DNA of 64,000 nucleotides from Clostridiales bacterium Firm_16. Its GTDB lineage: Bacteria; Bacillota; Clostridia; Saccharofermentanales; Saccharofermentanaceae. A program made the translations under genes and the position numbers. The notes below the pieces were generated by a model. It searched no databases and was not told the origin of the DNA. It was given only the letters and a program-made list of their open reading frames with translations. The stretch spans positions 186,001 through 250,000 of the forward strand of contig LVAV01000028.1 in the NCBI GenBank assembly GCA_001604185.1, written 5' to 3'. Positions within the stretch are counted from its first letter, which is position 1; each line of letters starts with the position of its first letter. Below are positions 30,598 through 39,378 of this stretch, in pieces.

Positions 30598-32985
30598 TTA
30601 CTCTTCCGGCTGTGTAGTAGAAGATGTTCCTTCCGCCGGAGAGACAACATCACCGATTTCCGGCAAAGTTTTCTCGATTTTTTTCTTGTTTGACTCCGGA
30701 ACATCAAAATACGCCATCATCAATTTTTTCGCGATCTCGATGGTGTAGGATCCCCACGCACCCTTCTCTACACAAAGTGCAATACAGATCTCCGGTTCTT
30801 CATCGTTAGGATCAGAAGGATCGTCGTAAGGTCCGTAGCAGACAAACAATCCGTTTGAATACTCTCCGTTTATATCTTCAAATCCTGTTTCGGCCGTACC
30901 GGTCTTACATGCAACAGGAATCGGAAAATCGGCGAGATACTCATTTGCAGTACCGTCTTTACTTGTAACAACGGCGCGCATACCGACATGAATAGCGTCA
31001 AGATATTCATGATTGATACCGAGCGGAATCGAATCTTTCGGGCCGGAATACAGCACAGAACCGTCAGAAGCGACCACTTCATCAATAACATGTGGCGTAA
31101 CCAGATTATTAGTCGCAATGGCAGCAACATATCTGGCCAGTTGCAAAACGGTAAAACAGTTGTCGAACTGCCCGATTGCAGCCTGAGCTGTATCGGCAAT
31201 ATGCCAGTCAAGGTCCTCATCCGTCATATCTTGACGAAGCAGTCTCTTATTGGTCTGATTTGCGCGGATACCCACTTCCTCACCAGGAAGGTCGATACCC
31301 GTCAAAGTACCTAATCCTAGCTTTTCGCCGGCTTTATCGATCTGGCTGATCGTGGAATCCACACCAATCGTTGCAAAATAAATATTGCAAGAAGTGGCAA
31401 GTCCTGATGTCAGATCAAGCAATCCATGACCGGTTTCCTTACGTTCCAGGCATGTCCAGCGCATACCACCAAAATCCGTAGGGCTGATACATCTCGCCTC
31501 GCTGTTGGCAGGCGTGATCCTTCCGCATTCAAGTGCAGCAAGCGCAGTAACCATCTTGAAGGTCGATCCAGGTGGATATCTGGAACGCATGGCACGATTC
31601 CAGAGAGGCTGATCCTCCGCACTCATTTTCTGATACTGGTCAAGACCCAGATAATATTGAACCTGTTCTTTAGCCTGCGCATCTCCCTCTACAGAAAGAA
31701 CGAAATCATTCGGATCATAGTCAGGATAGGAACACATAGCGAGAATGGCGCCTGTTTTAACGTTCATGACCACTAGCGATCCGGCTGAAGCCGTTGCTTT
31801 TACCTTGTAGTCAGGCCCCTTCTCTCTTTGCCTTCTTTCCTCTTCCAACTTTGATGAACGGATATAATCCTTGATCGCATCGATTCCCACTTGTTGGAGA
31901 TTCGTATCGATCGTCAACTTTACCTGTGCTCCCGGAGACGGATCGATTCCAAGTTTCGAATCATAGAAGAAACCATTTTCTTCATCGGATGACCAGATGT
32001 TGTACGGTTTCTCACCGTATTGTCCGTGAAGATAGCGTTCCATCTGATATTCTACGCCATCTTTACCGACGAAGTCAGAGGCTTGATATCCGACTGGTGC
32101 AAGTTCTGTGAGGCTCTCCTGAGAAATCTTTCCTACATAACCGACAACATGGGAAGACAATTTCGCCAGAGGCGTATAGACTCTTCGATACTCTTTATTC
32201 GAAATAATACCCATGTAATGGTAATTCTGTTCCATGAGGATACGGATCAGGTCCTCAGGTACATCCTTCGCGATCGTAATCGGAGTACCGGTCTGGAATG
32301 CCCAGTTATCCATATAAATCTGATAACGAATACGAATGATACGATATGCTTCCTGTTCGGAGTAATGCTCATCTACACCGAATTTACGGCGAAGATACAG
32401 GAAAAAGATCTGCGGATCACTCTTTACGTAATAGTCTGTATACGTAACTACGGTATTCACCGCAGGTTCCTTGAGCGCGAACAGATTTCGGTTAGTCTGC
32501 CAAAGTGCGATTTCCTCGTCTTTTTTGAGGAATCTGTAAGGTTCGATAGCAAAATAATCATCCAGACTGGCAACCGGGACGCAATTATACTCATCCAAAA
32601 GATAAGAAAGCTCCAGCAACATCGAGTTCATGTGTTCATCGTCCAGACCCGCATTGGCAAGCATCAGAACATTGATCTCCTGATTTGTCGCGATCACACG
32701 GCCATTACAGTCAACAATATCGCCTCTTGGAGCAGGAACAATATACTGTCTGGATACACCGACAGATGATGCCGACGGCGGCGGTGTCTTAGAAAACTGG
32801 AGCGAGATCGTCATGATCAGGATCAGCAGGCCGAACACACTGAATATAGCACCCAGGACAAAGTAGCGGCTGGTAACGAATGTGAGAATGCGCTCCAGAA
32901 GTGAACTTGTCTCCGGACGAGTATTCTTCGACACATGATCTTCGTCGAAAACATATAAATTGTCATCGTCTAAACGTTTTGCCAT
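30598..32985 (-). CDS. mrdA: Penicillin-binding protein 2 (peptidoglycan transpeptidase)
   Basis: A 795-residue class B PBP. It has one N-terminal transmembrane helix (residues 40-62), a PBP dimerisation domain opening with APRGDIVDCNGRVIAT, and a transpeptidase domain with the active-site STFK (S474, K477), SCN (S532-N534) and KTGTAE (K694-G696). A long insert and an acidic C-terminus (ending in TTQPEE) are noted. With RodA, which is not in the window, it makes side-wall peptidoglycan in the elongasome. The start overlaps mreD by 16 nt and a GGAGG site is present. Confidence 0.95.
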   Translation of the reverse strand: MAKRLDDDNLYVFDEDHVSKNTRPETSSLLERILTFVTSRYFVLGAIFSVFGLLILIMTISLQFSKTPPPSASSVGVSRQYIVPAPRGDIVDCNGRVIATNQEINVLMLANAGLDDEHMNSMLLELSYLLDEYNCVPVASLDDYFAIEPYRFLKKDEEIALWQTNRNLFALKEPAVNTVVTYTDYYVKSDPQIFFLYLRRKFGVDEHYSEQEAYRIIRIRYQIYMDNWAFQTGTPITIAKDVPEDLIRILMEQNYHYMGIISNKEYRRVYTPLAKLSSHVVGYVGKISQESLTELAPVGYQASDFVGKDGVEYQMERYLHGQYGEKPYNIWSSDEENGFFYDSKLGIDPSPGAQVKLTIDTNLQQVGIDAIKDYIRSSKLEEERRQREKGPDYKVKATASAGSLVVMNVKTGAILAMCSYPDYDPNDFVLSVEGDAQAKEQVQYYLGLDQYQKMSAEDQPLWNRAMRSRYPPGSTFKMVTALAALECGRITPANSEARCISPTDFGGMRWTCLERKETGHGLLDLTSGLATSCNIYFATIGVDSTISQIDKAGEKLGLGTLTGIDLPGEEVGIRANQTNKRLLRQDMTDEDLDWHIADTAQAAIGQFDNCFTVLQLARYVAAIATNNLVTPHVIDEVVASDGSVLYSGPKDSIPLGINHEYLDAIHVGMRAVVTSKDGTANEYLADFPIPVACKTGTAETGFEDINGEYSNGLFVCYGPYDDPSDPNDEEPEICIALCVEKGAWGSYTIEIAKKLMMAYFDVPESNKKKIEKTLPEIGDVVSPAEGTSSTTQPEE

Positions 32986-33587
32986 CTACGGTCCTCCACA
33001 CTGTATCCATCCACAAGTCCGGATCGTATTCCCTTCGGATACGGGCCGGCAAAGCGAAGCAGCAACAGGATCGGTACAGCAGCGATTACATTTACAAGTA
33101 TCTGCGGAAGCAGACTTGATAACATTATATATCTAAAAGAGTGATAAGTCGTAAGATTGCCGGAAACAGTCAGGGACAGCCACGAGAAGAAATGTCCCAT
33201 CGGATAGTAGATCAGGGAAAGAAGCACCACCTGAAGAACACCCAGAAAATACTTTCTGCGGAATCTACGACGGAAGATCAGAGAAGATAAAAGCCCGACA
33301 TACATAAATGCCAGCATTCCGATACCCAGAACTGCAACAGGTTCATTGCTCAGAGATGTCGTTACCGGACCGGAAAAGTAGTCACGAAGCATTCCGATAA
33401 GAAGTCCAACCACCACGCCGTCCAGAGTTCCGAAAAGATAACCGGATAATACTACAAAAACAAGCATCAGATCAGCGGTACGTCCAAACAGCATAAAGAC
33501 CTGAGAGAAGGTAACCTGAAGACAGCATACACTGATAATGTACACTGCATAGAAAAGGATCTGACGTGTTCTCTGTTGCTTATTCAT
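32970..33587 (-). CDS. mreD: Rod shape-determining membrane protein MreD
   Basis: A 205-residue polytopic protein with about five to six hydrophobic segments, including LMLVFVVLSGYLFGTLDGVV and VGLLIGMLRDYFSGP, typical of MreD. It works with MreC and PBP2 in the elongasome. It overlaps mreC at its start (ATGA) and mrdA at its end, so the three genes are coupled. No mreB gene is in the window. Confidence 0.9.
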   Translation of the reverse strand: MNKQQRTRQILFYAVYIISVCCLQVTFSQVFMLFGRTADLMLVFVVLSGYLFGTLDGVVVGLLIGMLRDYFSGPVTTSLSNEPVAVLGIGMLAFMYVGLLSSLIFRRRFRRKYFLGVLQVVLLSLIYYPMGHFFSWLSLTVSGNLTTYHSFRYIMLSSLLPQILVNVIAAVPILLLLRFAGPYPKGIRSGLVDGYSVEDRRWQNV

Positions 33588-34609
33588 GTCGCATTCTCAC
33601 CAGATTCGGTCGTTTGCGGTGCATCTGAAGCATCCGATCCTTCCGGTCCGGTTGTTGCGGACGTATCTGAAGCACCGTCCGAAGTCGTCACTACAGGCGT
33701 AGTCTCCGACGAAACAGTTGTCGGAGCGGCTGTACTTTCACTTGTTTCACTTTGTTTGGTGTCTTCTGCTGCATTCGGTACCATGATAAAGACATCTTTG
33801 ATGTCAGACAGAGATACATACGGGCGCAGCGTTGCATATACATTATTGGGATCCGAGTCATTAAAACTCTCAATAACACCAATCGGAATTCCGGCCGGGA
33901 AAAGTCCGCCTTCACCACTGGTTACCAGCTCATCGCCTGGACGAAGGATAATATTGGAAGGAATTCGGGAAACCAGACACAATCCGTCATTCTTAAAGGA
34001 AATGTCACCGGTGATCATGACGATCGCGCCGTTCACTACGTTTACTTTGGCACTAACGGAGAAACCCTCGTGCAGCAATGGCAGCACTTTCGAGGAATTC
34101 ACATCCGATACGATCACGCGTCCGACAAGGTTCATACGGGCATCCACGACGGCAAAAGACGTCATGCTGTTCTTCGCGCTCTTTTCAAAGGCACCGCCAC
34201 TGATTCGAATCACACTGAACCACTCATCTGATTCACGAGTCAAAACAGAAGCACCGTAAATGTGGTAATTCTCGAAAGAATCCTGGATATCAAAGGCACT
34301 TTTCAATTCTTCCCAGCGAAGCTTAGCTTCCTGTCCTTGCTGTACCTCGTACTGAAGCTCGGCGATCTCCGCTCGGAGTTCCTCATTTTCTTTTCTGATT
34401 TTCATACCTTCTGCAATAGCAGAATAAAAGTCGGAGATCTTCGAACCTGCTGACTTAAATACCGATTGGATCGGATCCACGACCACAGATAATGGTTTAG
34501 TCAAATTGGCTAAGGGACTTCCCGGGATCGAACTGAACACGATAAATGCGATCAACAGAAGCGAGACCAGCGCCAGTACAAATATCTTATTCTGAAAAAG
34601 ACGTCGCAA
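33584..34609 (-). CDS. mreC: Rod shape-determining protein MreC
   Basis: A 341-residue protein with an N-terminal transmembrane helix, a coiled coil (ENEELRAEIAELQYEVQQG) and the MreC beta-barrel domain (ASVLTRESDEWFSVIRIS, GEGGLFPAGIPIGVI). An unusual C-terminal tail of about 60 residues rich in Ser, Thr, Glu and Ala follows. The start is TTG 34609, placed 7 nt after GGAGG. A longer frame to 34651 would run over the promoter -10 box (34640-34645) and is rejected. It is the first gene of mreC-mreD-mrdA. Confidence 0.92.
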   Translation of the reverse strand: MRRLFQNKIFVLALVSLLLIAFIVFSSIPGSPLANLTKPLSVVVDPIQSVFKSAGSKISDFYSAIAEGMKIRKENEELRAEIAELQYEVQQGQEAKLRWEELKSAFDIQDSFENYHIYGASVLTRESDEWFSVIRISGGAFEKSAKNSMTSFAVVDARMNLVGRVIVSDVNSSKVLPLLHEGFSVSAKVNVVNGAIVMITGDISFKNDGLCLVSRIPSNIILRPGDELVTSGEGGLFPAGIPIGVIESFNDSDPNNVYATLRPYVSLSDIKDVFIMVPNAAEDTKQSETSESTAAPTTVSSETTPVVTTSDGASDTSATTGPEGSDASDAPQTTESGENAT

Positions 34610-34639
34610 AATCAAACCTCCGAAAATGACTTTCAGAAA

Positions 34640-34648
34640 ATTATACCA
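34640..34648 (-). promoter_or_regulatory. Extended -10 promoter of mreC-mreD-mrdA
   Basis: Minus strand TGGTATAAT: a consensus -10 with the TGn extension, 30 nt upstream of the TTG start of mreC. The -35 is poor. Confidence 0.65.
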
Positions 34649-34704
34649 CAAAAAACTACTGTGCTTTCTGTTTTGCTCGAAATATAAACATATATTTAGC
34701 TGTG

Positions 34705-35646
34705 TCAGCTGTAGATATACATCTTCTGTCCATCCTTCAGATACGTCAGTTCCCGCTTATTTCGCTCCAGAAGGAAAACCTGTTCAGACAACACATTGGA
34801 CTTGTCCGGATGATCTTTATTGATCATATAGAGCATGTCACTTAAGAAGTCATAACTGATATCGTCTTTATACTCGATCAGAAGCATTTCCCCGATAGAT
34901 ACAGGCAAAACAAAGAAATCCGACTGTTTTTCTTCTGCGAACTTGAGAAGTTCTTCCGTTCTTAATATCGCAACAGCTCCGTTAAAGGTCGTATTATATG
35001 TAAGCACGTACGTTTCCGGGCCCTCTTTATACTTTTCTTTTGCATTTTCGTTTGCAAAATCCAGCAGGTTATTGATCTTTAATTCATATCCGTTCATGTT
35101 CCGGAAGGCCTGTTCAAAGATCTCTTCTATGCCTACATCCCAAACTTTCGCCAATTCCTTATCTACGGTCACCGCACCGCTTCCGTAATTCTCGTTACTG
35201 AAGTATACCTGCGCCACGATCGCCATATCTCCAAATCTCTTATAAGGAACAACCTTCAGGAACTTGCGATTATTACGATAATTCAGAAGCTTAACGATCA
35301 GGAGTTTCTTGGCTTCACCGTAGTTGACCAGTTTGCGATGCACATTTTCATCCGGAAGTTTGTGTCGGTGCAGATAATCAACGATTTGTCCGATACATTC
35401 CTGGATACTGGCACCTTTTCTATAAGACTCATAGAGATCTTCGTAATAAAACACCGGCGCGATCTTATTGTTCGAGTCCCGTAGTATGATACCATGCAGC
35501 TCCCGGTCGTACTTCGTGATCATCTGTTCCTCAAAACTATACTGCTTCTTGAGTTCCGGGAAATTCAGATTCAGGTTATAGCGGAAAGCTATCATAAAAT
35601 CCTCGAAAGAAAGGATCTCCGGTCTTGTGTTCGTTTCTGTTTTCAT
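34705..35646 (-). CDS. DUF5688-like hypothetical protein
   Basis: A 313-residue soluble protein without signal peptide or membrane segment. Blocks such as GIILRDSNNKIAPVFYYED, a VPYKRFGDMAIVAQVYFSN stretch and FFVLPVSIGEMLLIE match a family seen in many Lachnospiraceae and related Clostridia that I recall as DUF5688; its function is unknown. ATG 35646 is chosen because AAGGAGGA precedes it; an ATG at 35664 lies in front of that ribosome binding site. It follows radC by 14 nt. Confidence 0.65.
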   Translation of the reverse strand: MKTETNTRPEILSFEDFMIAFRYNLNLNFPELKKQYSFEEQMITKYDRELHGIILRDSNNKIAPVFYYEDLYESYRKGASIQECIGQIVDYLHRHKLPDENVHRKLVNYGEAKKLLIVKLLNYRNNRKFLKVVPYKRFGDMAIVAQVYFSNENYGSGAVTVDKELAKVWDVGIEEIFEQAFRNMNGYELKINNLLDFANENAKEKYKEGPETYVLTYNTTFNGAVAILRTEELLKFAEEKQSDFFVLPVSIGEMLLIEYKDDISYDFLSDMLYMINKDHPDKSNVLSEQVFLLERNKRELTYLKDGQKMYIYS

Positions 35647-35660
35647 ACATTCCTCCTTAT

Positions 35661-36353
35661 TCATACTTCCATCAGCCCTTCATTCATCATGCTGACAGAT
35701 CTTCCCTGTCCTACGATTATGTGATCAAGGATCTCGATCCCGATGGTCTTGCCACTCTCGATCAGTTTTGTCGTAGTTTCCACGTCTTCTTTACTGGGCG
35801 TAACATCACCGCTCGGATGATTATGGGCAATGATCACGCCACTTGCATTCGTCCTGACAGCCAGGCGGAACAGTTCCTTGGCTATAAATGACAGATTATT
35901 GATTCCGCCACGGCATATCACATCATGAGCGATCAAACGATTCTTCACGTTTAACAGAGCTACATGCACTTCTTCACTTTCCAGGAAACTCATTTTTCCC
36001 TCGAAATACTTCTGTGCCATCTCCGTATTATTGAACTGGCTCTCTTCTATCGGACAATTCTCCGCAAAGGCTCTTCTTCCAATCTCAAAGCAGGCTTTAA
36101 GCTGGATCGCCTTGACGCGTCCGATTCCGCTCATTTCCGACAATTCTTCAAGGGAAACCTTAGAAAGTCCGCCTAATCCCGACGCAAAAGCACTTTGAGA
36201 CAGCAATCGGCTGGCCACATCTCTTGCCGAACACCCTTTGGTTCCGGTCCGGATCATGATCGCCAGCAATTCCTCGTCAGATAAGGCTTCCGCACCATAA
36301 GTCTCTAATCGCTCATATGGACGAATACTCGGATTCATTTCACGCATTTTCAT
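35661..36353 (-). CDS. radC: RadC/JAB-domain DNA repair-type protein
   Basis: A 230-residue RadC protein. It opens with RPYERLETYGAEALSDEELL, has a helix-hairpin-helix segment (LSEMSGIGRVKAIQLKA), and carries the JAMM metalloprotease-like motif HNHPSGDVTPSKED with an upstream Glu (SEEVHVALL). Despite its name, a repair role is doubtful in the family. ATG 36353 follows GGAGGTGA by 4 nt. A large terminator-like hairpin (36376-36425) lies immediately upstream, so expression depends on read-through or an unseen promoter in a very small gap. Confidence 0.92.
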   Translation of the reverse strand: MKMREMNPSIRPYERLETYGAEALSDEELLAIMIRTGTKGCSARDVASRLLSQSAFASGLGGLSKVSLEELSEMSGIGRVKAIQLKACFEIGRRAFAENCPIEESQFNNTEMAQKYFEGKMSFLESEEVHVALLNVKNRLIAHDVICRGGINNLSFIAKELFRLAVRTNASGVIIAHNHPSGDVTPSKEDVETTTKLIESGKTIGIEILDHIIVGQGRSVSMMNEGLMEV

Positions 36354-36373
36354 TTTCTCACCTCCTTTACGCA

Positions 36374-36425
36374 CAAAAACCGGCCACGAGTGATTGAAAT
36401 ATCAAATCATCTCATGACCGGTTTT
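36374..36425 (-). terminator. Long terminator hairpin between the SEC-C gene and radC
   Basis: Minus strand stem AAAACCGG / CCGGTTTT (36376-36425), extended inward by about seven more pairs (TCATGAG / CTCGTGG), then TTTTTG. It is about 85 nt after the SEC-C gene stop and its T-run ends near the radC ribosome binding site. Confidence 0.7.
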
Positions 36426-36511
36426 CTTATTTAACCGATAATCTCGGGCCTATGCCCGTATATCACAAATCCTTATTCAATTGTCAGCCGTCTTAAGAAT
36501 GCAGTATCTGA

Positions 36512-37033
36512 TTACTGTTCCTTCTTACCGCAGCACTTCTTGTACTTCTTGCCGGAGCCGCACGGACACGGATCATTACGTCCGATCTTCTCAACATGTA
36601 CGATGTTGTCTGTACGATACTGCTTGGTGATCTCTTCTCTCTTCTCAGCTGTCAGAACATTGTCCCAGCTCTTAAGGGAATAAAGCCACTCAGCCTTGGC
36701 ATCACGCATATTGTAGTAGAGCTTCTCATAATCGATCTTGAGGGAAACCTCAGAATCATCAGTAACAGACTTGTAGTCATACTCTTCTGTCAGGCTGGAA
36801 CCCACACCTTCCAGGAATCCTACGAAGATTTCCATATTCTCCTTGGTGAAACCCAGTTTCTCGGCAAGTTCAGAAGCCTTACCATTCAGAAGATCCTCAT
36901 TATCCGGATACTTGCTGAGGATTGCATCATATGCGTTCTTCTCAAGCTCATAGTACTTGGCAATATATGCTTTGTACTCCTCTTCATTCTCAACAGTCTC
37001 GGAATGCTTTGTCCAACTCTCAAAATATGTCAT
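36512..37033 (-). CDS. SEC-C motif protein (hypothetical)
   Basis: A 173-residue, mostly helical and acidic protein that ends with a SEC-C zinc motif ([14 protein letters not shown]) almost identical to the C-terminus of SecA in this window. The N-terminal 145 residues ([12 protein letters not shown]...) match no domain I know. ATG 37033 follows GGAGG by 9 nt. It lies 17 nt downstream of icd and shares its promoter and terminator. SEC-C zinc fingers mediate protein or ribosome contacts. Confidence 0.75.
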   Translation of the reverse strand: MTYFESWTKHSETVENEEEYKAYIAKYYELEKNAYDAILSKYPDNEDLLNGKASELAEKLGFTKENMEIFVGFLEGVGSSLTEEYDYKSVTDDSEVSLKIDYEKLYYNMRDAKAEWLYSLKSWDNVLTAEKREEITKQYRTDNIVHVEKIGRNDPCPCGSGKKYKKCCGKKEQ

Positions 37034-37050
37034 GCTGTTTGTCCTCCATA

Positions 37051-38250
37051 TCAATTCAATTTCGCCGCTATGGCTTTTAAGAATTCTTCAGTATTCACAA
37101 CCTTCTTATTGGGATGATCCATAAGGCTGTTCAGGTCTCCGGTGATCGTACCCTCTTCGATGGTATCGATCGAAGCCTTCTCCAGTTTATCGGCGAAAGC
37201 AACAAGATCATCCAGTCCGTCAAGCTGGCCTCTCTTGCGGAGCGCACCGGTCCAGGCAAAAAGAGTAGCCATCGGGTTGGTCGAGGTTGTTTCACCCTTA
37301 AGGTAACGATAATAGTGTCTGGTAACAGTACCATGTGCCGCTTCGTACTCGTATTTTCCGGAAGGAGAAACAAGTACGGATGTCATCATAGCAAGACTGC
37401 CGCAAGCGGAAGCCACCATATCCGACATAACATCGCCATCGTAGTTCTTGCAGGCCCAAAGCATACCGCCTTCGGAACGCATAACTCTGGCAACTGCGTC
37501 ATCGATCAAAGTATAGAAATATGTAATTCCTGCCTCTTCGAACTTATCCTTAAACTCATTATCGAAGATCTCCTGGAAAATATCCTTGAAACGGTGGTCG
37601 TATGTCTTAGAAATCGTATCCTTGGTTGCAAACCAAAGATCCTGCTTGATATCCAGTGCATACATGAAGCAAGAACGTGCGAATGCTTCGATGGAAGCGT
37701 CTACGTTATGCATACCTTCAATGATTCCCGGGCCCTTAAACTCATGGATCGTCTTTCTCTCGACACGGCCGTCCTCATATGTTACGACCAATTCAGCCTT
37801 CGCCTTATCGGAAACATACATCTCCACATCACGATATACATCGCCATAAGCATGACGGGCAAGTGTGATCGGCTTCTTCCAGCAGGAAACGAAAGGAGAG
37901 ATTCCCTTCACCAGGATCGGAGCACGGAATACTGTACCATCCATGATCGCACGAATCGTACCATTCGGGCTCTTCCACATCTGCTTCAGCTTATATTCAT
38001 CCATTCTCTGGGCATTCGGTGTAATCGTTGCACACTTGACGGCAACACCCAGTTCCACTGCACGGTTAGCAGCATCGATGGTGACCTGATCATCTGTCTC
38101 ATCACGATGAGGCAGTCCCAGATCGAAATATTCCGTCTTCAAGTCAACAAAAGGTTCCAACACGATTTCCTTGATCTGTTTCCAGATGATTCGTGTCATT
38201 TCATCGCCATCCATCTCTACGAGAGGCGTTTTCATTTGAATTTTAGCCAT
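37051..38250 (-). CDS. icd: NADP-dependent isocitrate dehydrogenase (type II)
   Basis: A 399-residue dimeric IDH of the eukaryote-like subfamily: [15 protein letters not shown] start, [42 protein letters not shown] (metal Asp) and [10 protein letters not shown] (cofactor site). It oxidises isocitrate to 2-oxoglutarate, giving NADPH. A GGAGG site and a strong promoter (38286-38314) are upstream. No other citrate-cycle genes are present in the window, so a biosynthetic glutamate role fits an anaerobe. Confidence 0.95.
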   Translation of the reverse strand: MAKIQMKTPLVEMDGDEMTRIIWKQIKEIVLEPFVDLKTEYFDLGLPHRDETDDQVTIDAANRAVELGVAVKCATITPNAQRMDEYKLKQMWKSPNGTIRAIMDGTVFRAPILVKGISPFVSCWKKPITLARHAYGDVYRDVEMYVSDKAKAELVVTYEDGRVERKTIHEFKGPGIIEGMHNVDASIEAFARSCFMYALDIKQDLWFATKDTISKTYDHRFKDIFQEIFDNEFKDKFEEAGITYFYTLIDDAVARVMRSEGGMLWACKNYDGDVMSDMVASACGSLAMMTSVLVSPSGKYEYEAAHGTVTRHYYRYLKGETTSTNPMATLFAWTGALRKRGQLDGLDDLVAFADKLEKASIDTIEEGTITGDLNSLMDHPNKKVVNTEEFLKAIAAKLN

Positions 38251-38285
38251 GCTTTCCTCCGTAAACGGTACAAAAATACCGCACT

Positions 38286-38314
38286 ATTCTAACTTAATTC
38301 CTTTTATACGTCAA
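38286..38314 (-). promoter_or_regulatory. Promoter of icd
   Basis: Minus strand TTGACG (38314-38309), 17-nt spacer, TAGAAT (38291-38286). A small hairpin CGGTA / TACCG follows in the leader just before the ribosome binding site. Confidence 0.75.
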
Positions 38315-38320
38315 TCTGTC

Positions 38321-39367
38321 TTACAAGACGGAAGATGCCAGCAGATACTCCATTGCCATGCGGTCTTCCATCTTGCCGTTCTTCACCATAAGGTCTGTTT
38401 CGAAACAAAGATCATAAAGTTTTTCCAGCTGATCGAGCTGGAATCCTCTGGCCTGGCTGACCAGTTTCTTGGCTACAAACGGATGCAGTTTCATAGTGGA
38501 TGCGATATCTGCCCCGTTTCCTGCATCCTTGACACTGATCAGCTGTCGGAAATGTCTTGAAAGCATCAGTCGGATCTTTGGGATCGGCTCCTTCAGCAGC
38601 ACCAGATCATTCAATATCTCAAGTGCTTTTCCCACATTTCTCTGCCCGATCGCATCCGTCATATCGAATACAGAGGCATGTACATCAGGAACAGAGAGCT
38701 GGTTCAGAAGTGTGAGGTCAACCTTTCTGGTCTTGGTATTCGTACAATAAAGGATGATCTTGGTCAGCTCATTATCGATCAAGCGCATAGAAGAATCGGT
38801 ACGGCTGATCAGACTGGTCATACTGTCCCACGGAAGGGTGATGCCATGTTTGCCGAGTTTATCCGTAATCATCTTTGTTAGCTGTTCTTCACTGAAAAAG
38901 GATATCTCTACCAAAGTTCCATTCTCACGAACTGCTTCGATCAGTTGCTTCTTGCGGTTATCTACCTTATCCTCAACAAAGATCGCGCAGGCATATTCCG
39001 GCATATCGGTAAGTGCGTTCTTCATCGCGTCCTGTTCTTTCGTGGTTGAAGGTGCCCTGGCGCCCCACCAGCCGGAATTTCGGATCACAGTTACTCTCTT
39101 ACGTGACAAAAAAGGCGGAGAACCCACCAGACTCTTGAATTCGTCTATCGAAAGCTCAGAATTCGTACAATCCTTCTGATAATAATCGAGAGCCTCAGAG
39201 TTCTTGTCCACTAGTTGAGATTTCAGAAAAGCGATCAGACGGTCGATGGCATACTTTTCTTCACCGCTGATGAGATATAACCCGGTGATCTTGCCTGATT
39301 TGACCGCACTTACGGTGCTACTGTAATTACTCCAGTTATTACTCTTTTCCTGCTTCTGCTTCGCCAT
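38321..39367 (-). CDS. holA: DNA polymerase III delta subunit
   Basis: A 348-residue clamp-loader subunit: GLYLISGEEKYAIDRLIAFL near the start, then LSRKRVTVIRNSGW and ILNDLVLLKEPIPKIRLMLSRHFRQL toward the C-terminal collar, all typical of HolA. It opens the sliding clamp in the DnaX complex. ATG 39367 follows GGAGA; it starts 11 nt after the comEC stop, a conserved comEC-holA order. Confidence 0.92.
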   Translation of the reverse strand: MAKQKQEKSNNWSNYSSTVSAVKSGKITGLYLISGEEKYAIDRLIAFLKSQLVDKNSEALDYYQKDCTNSELSIDEFKSLVGSPPFLSRKRVTVIRNSGWWGARAPSTTKEQDAMKNALTDMPEYACAIFVEDKVDNRKKQLIEAVRENGTLVEISFFSEEQLTKMITDKLGKHGITLPWDSMTSLISRTDSSMRLIDNELTKIILYCTNTKTRKVDLTLLNQLSVPDVHASVFDMTDAIGQRNVGKALEILNDLVLLKEPIPKIRLMLSRHFRQLISVKDAGNGADIASTMKLHPFVAKKLVSQARGFQLDQLEKLYDLCFETDLMVKNGKMEDRMAMEYLLASSVL

Positions 39368-39378
39368 ACAAATCTCCG

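Noticed and set aside
37114..38292. A 392-residue plus-strand frame across icd
   Set aside because: Antisense shadow of icd, whose family motifs and promoter are clear.
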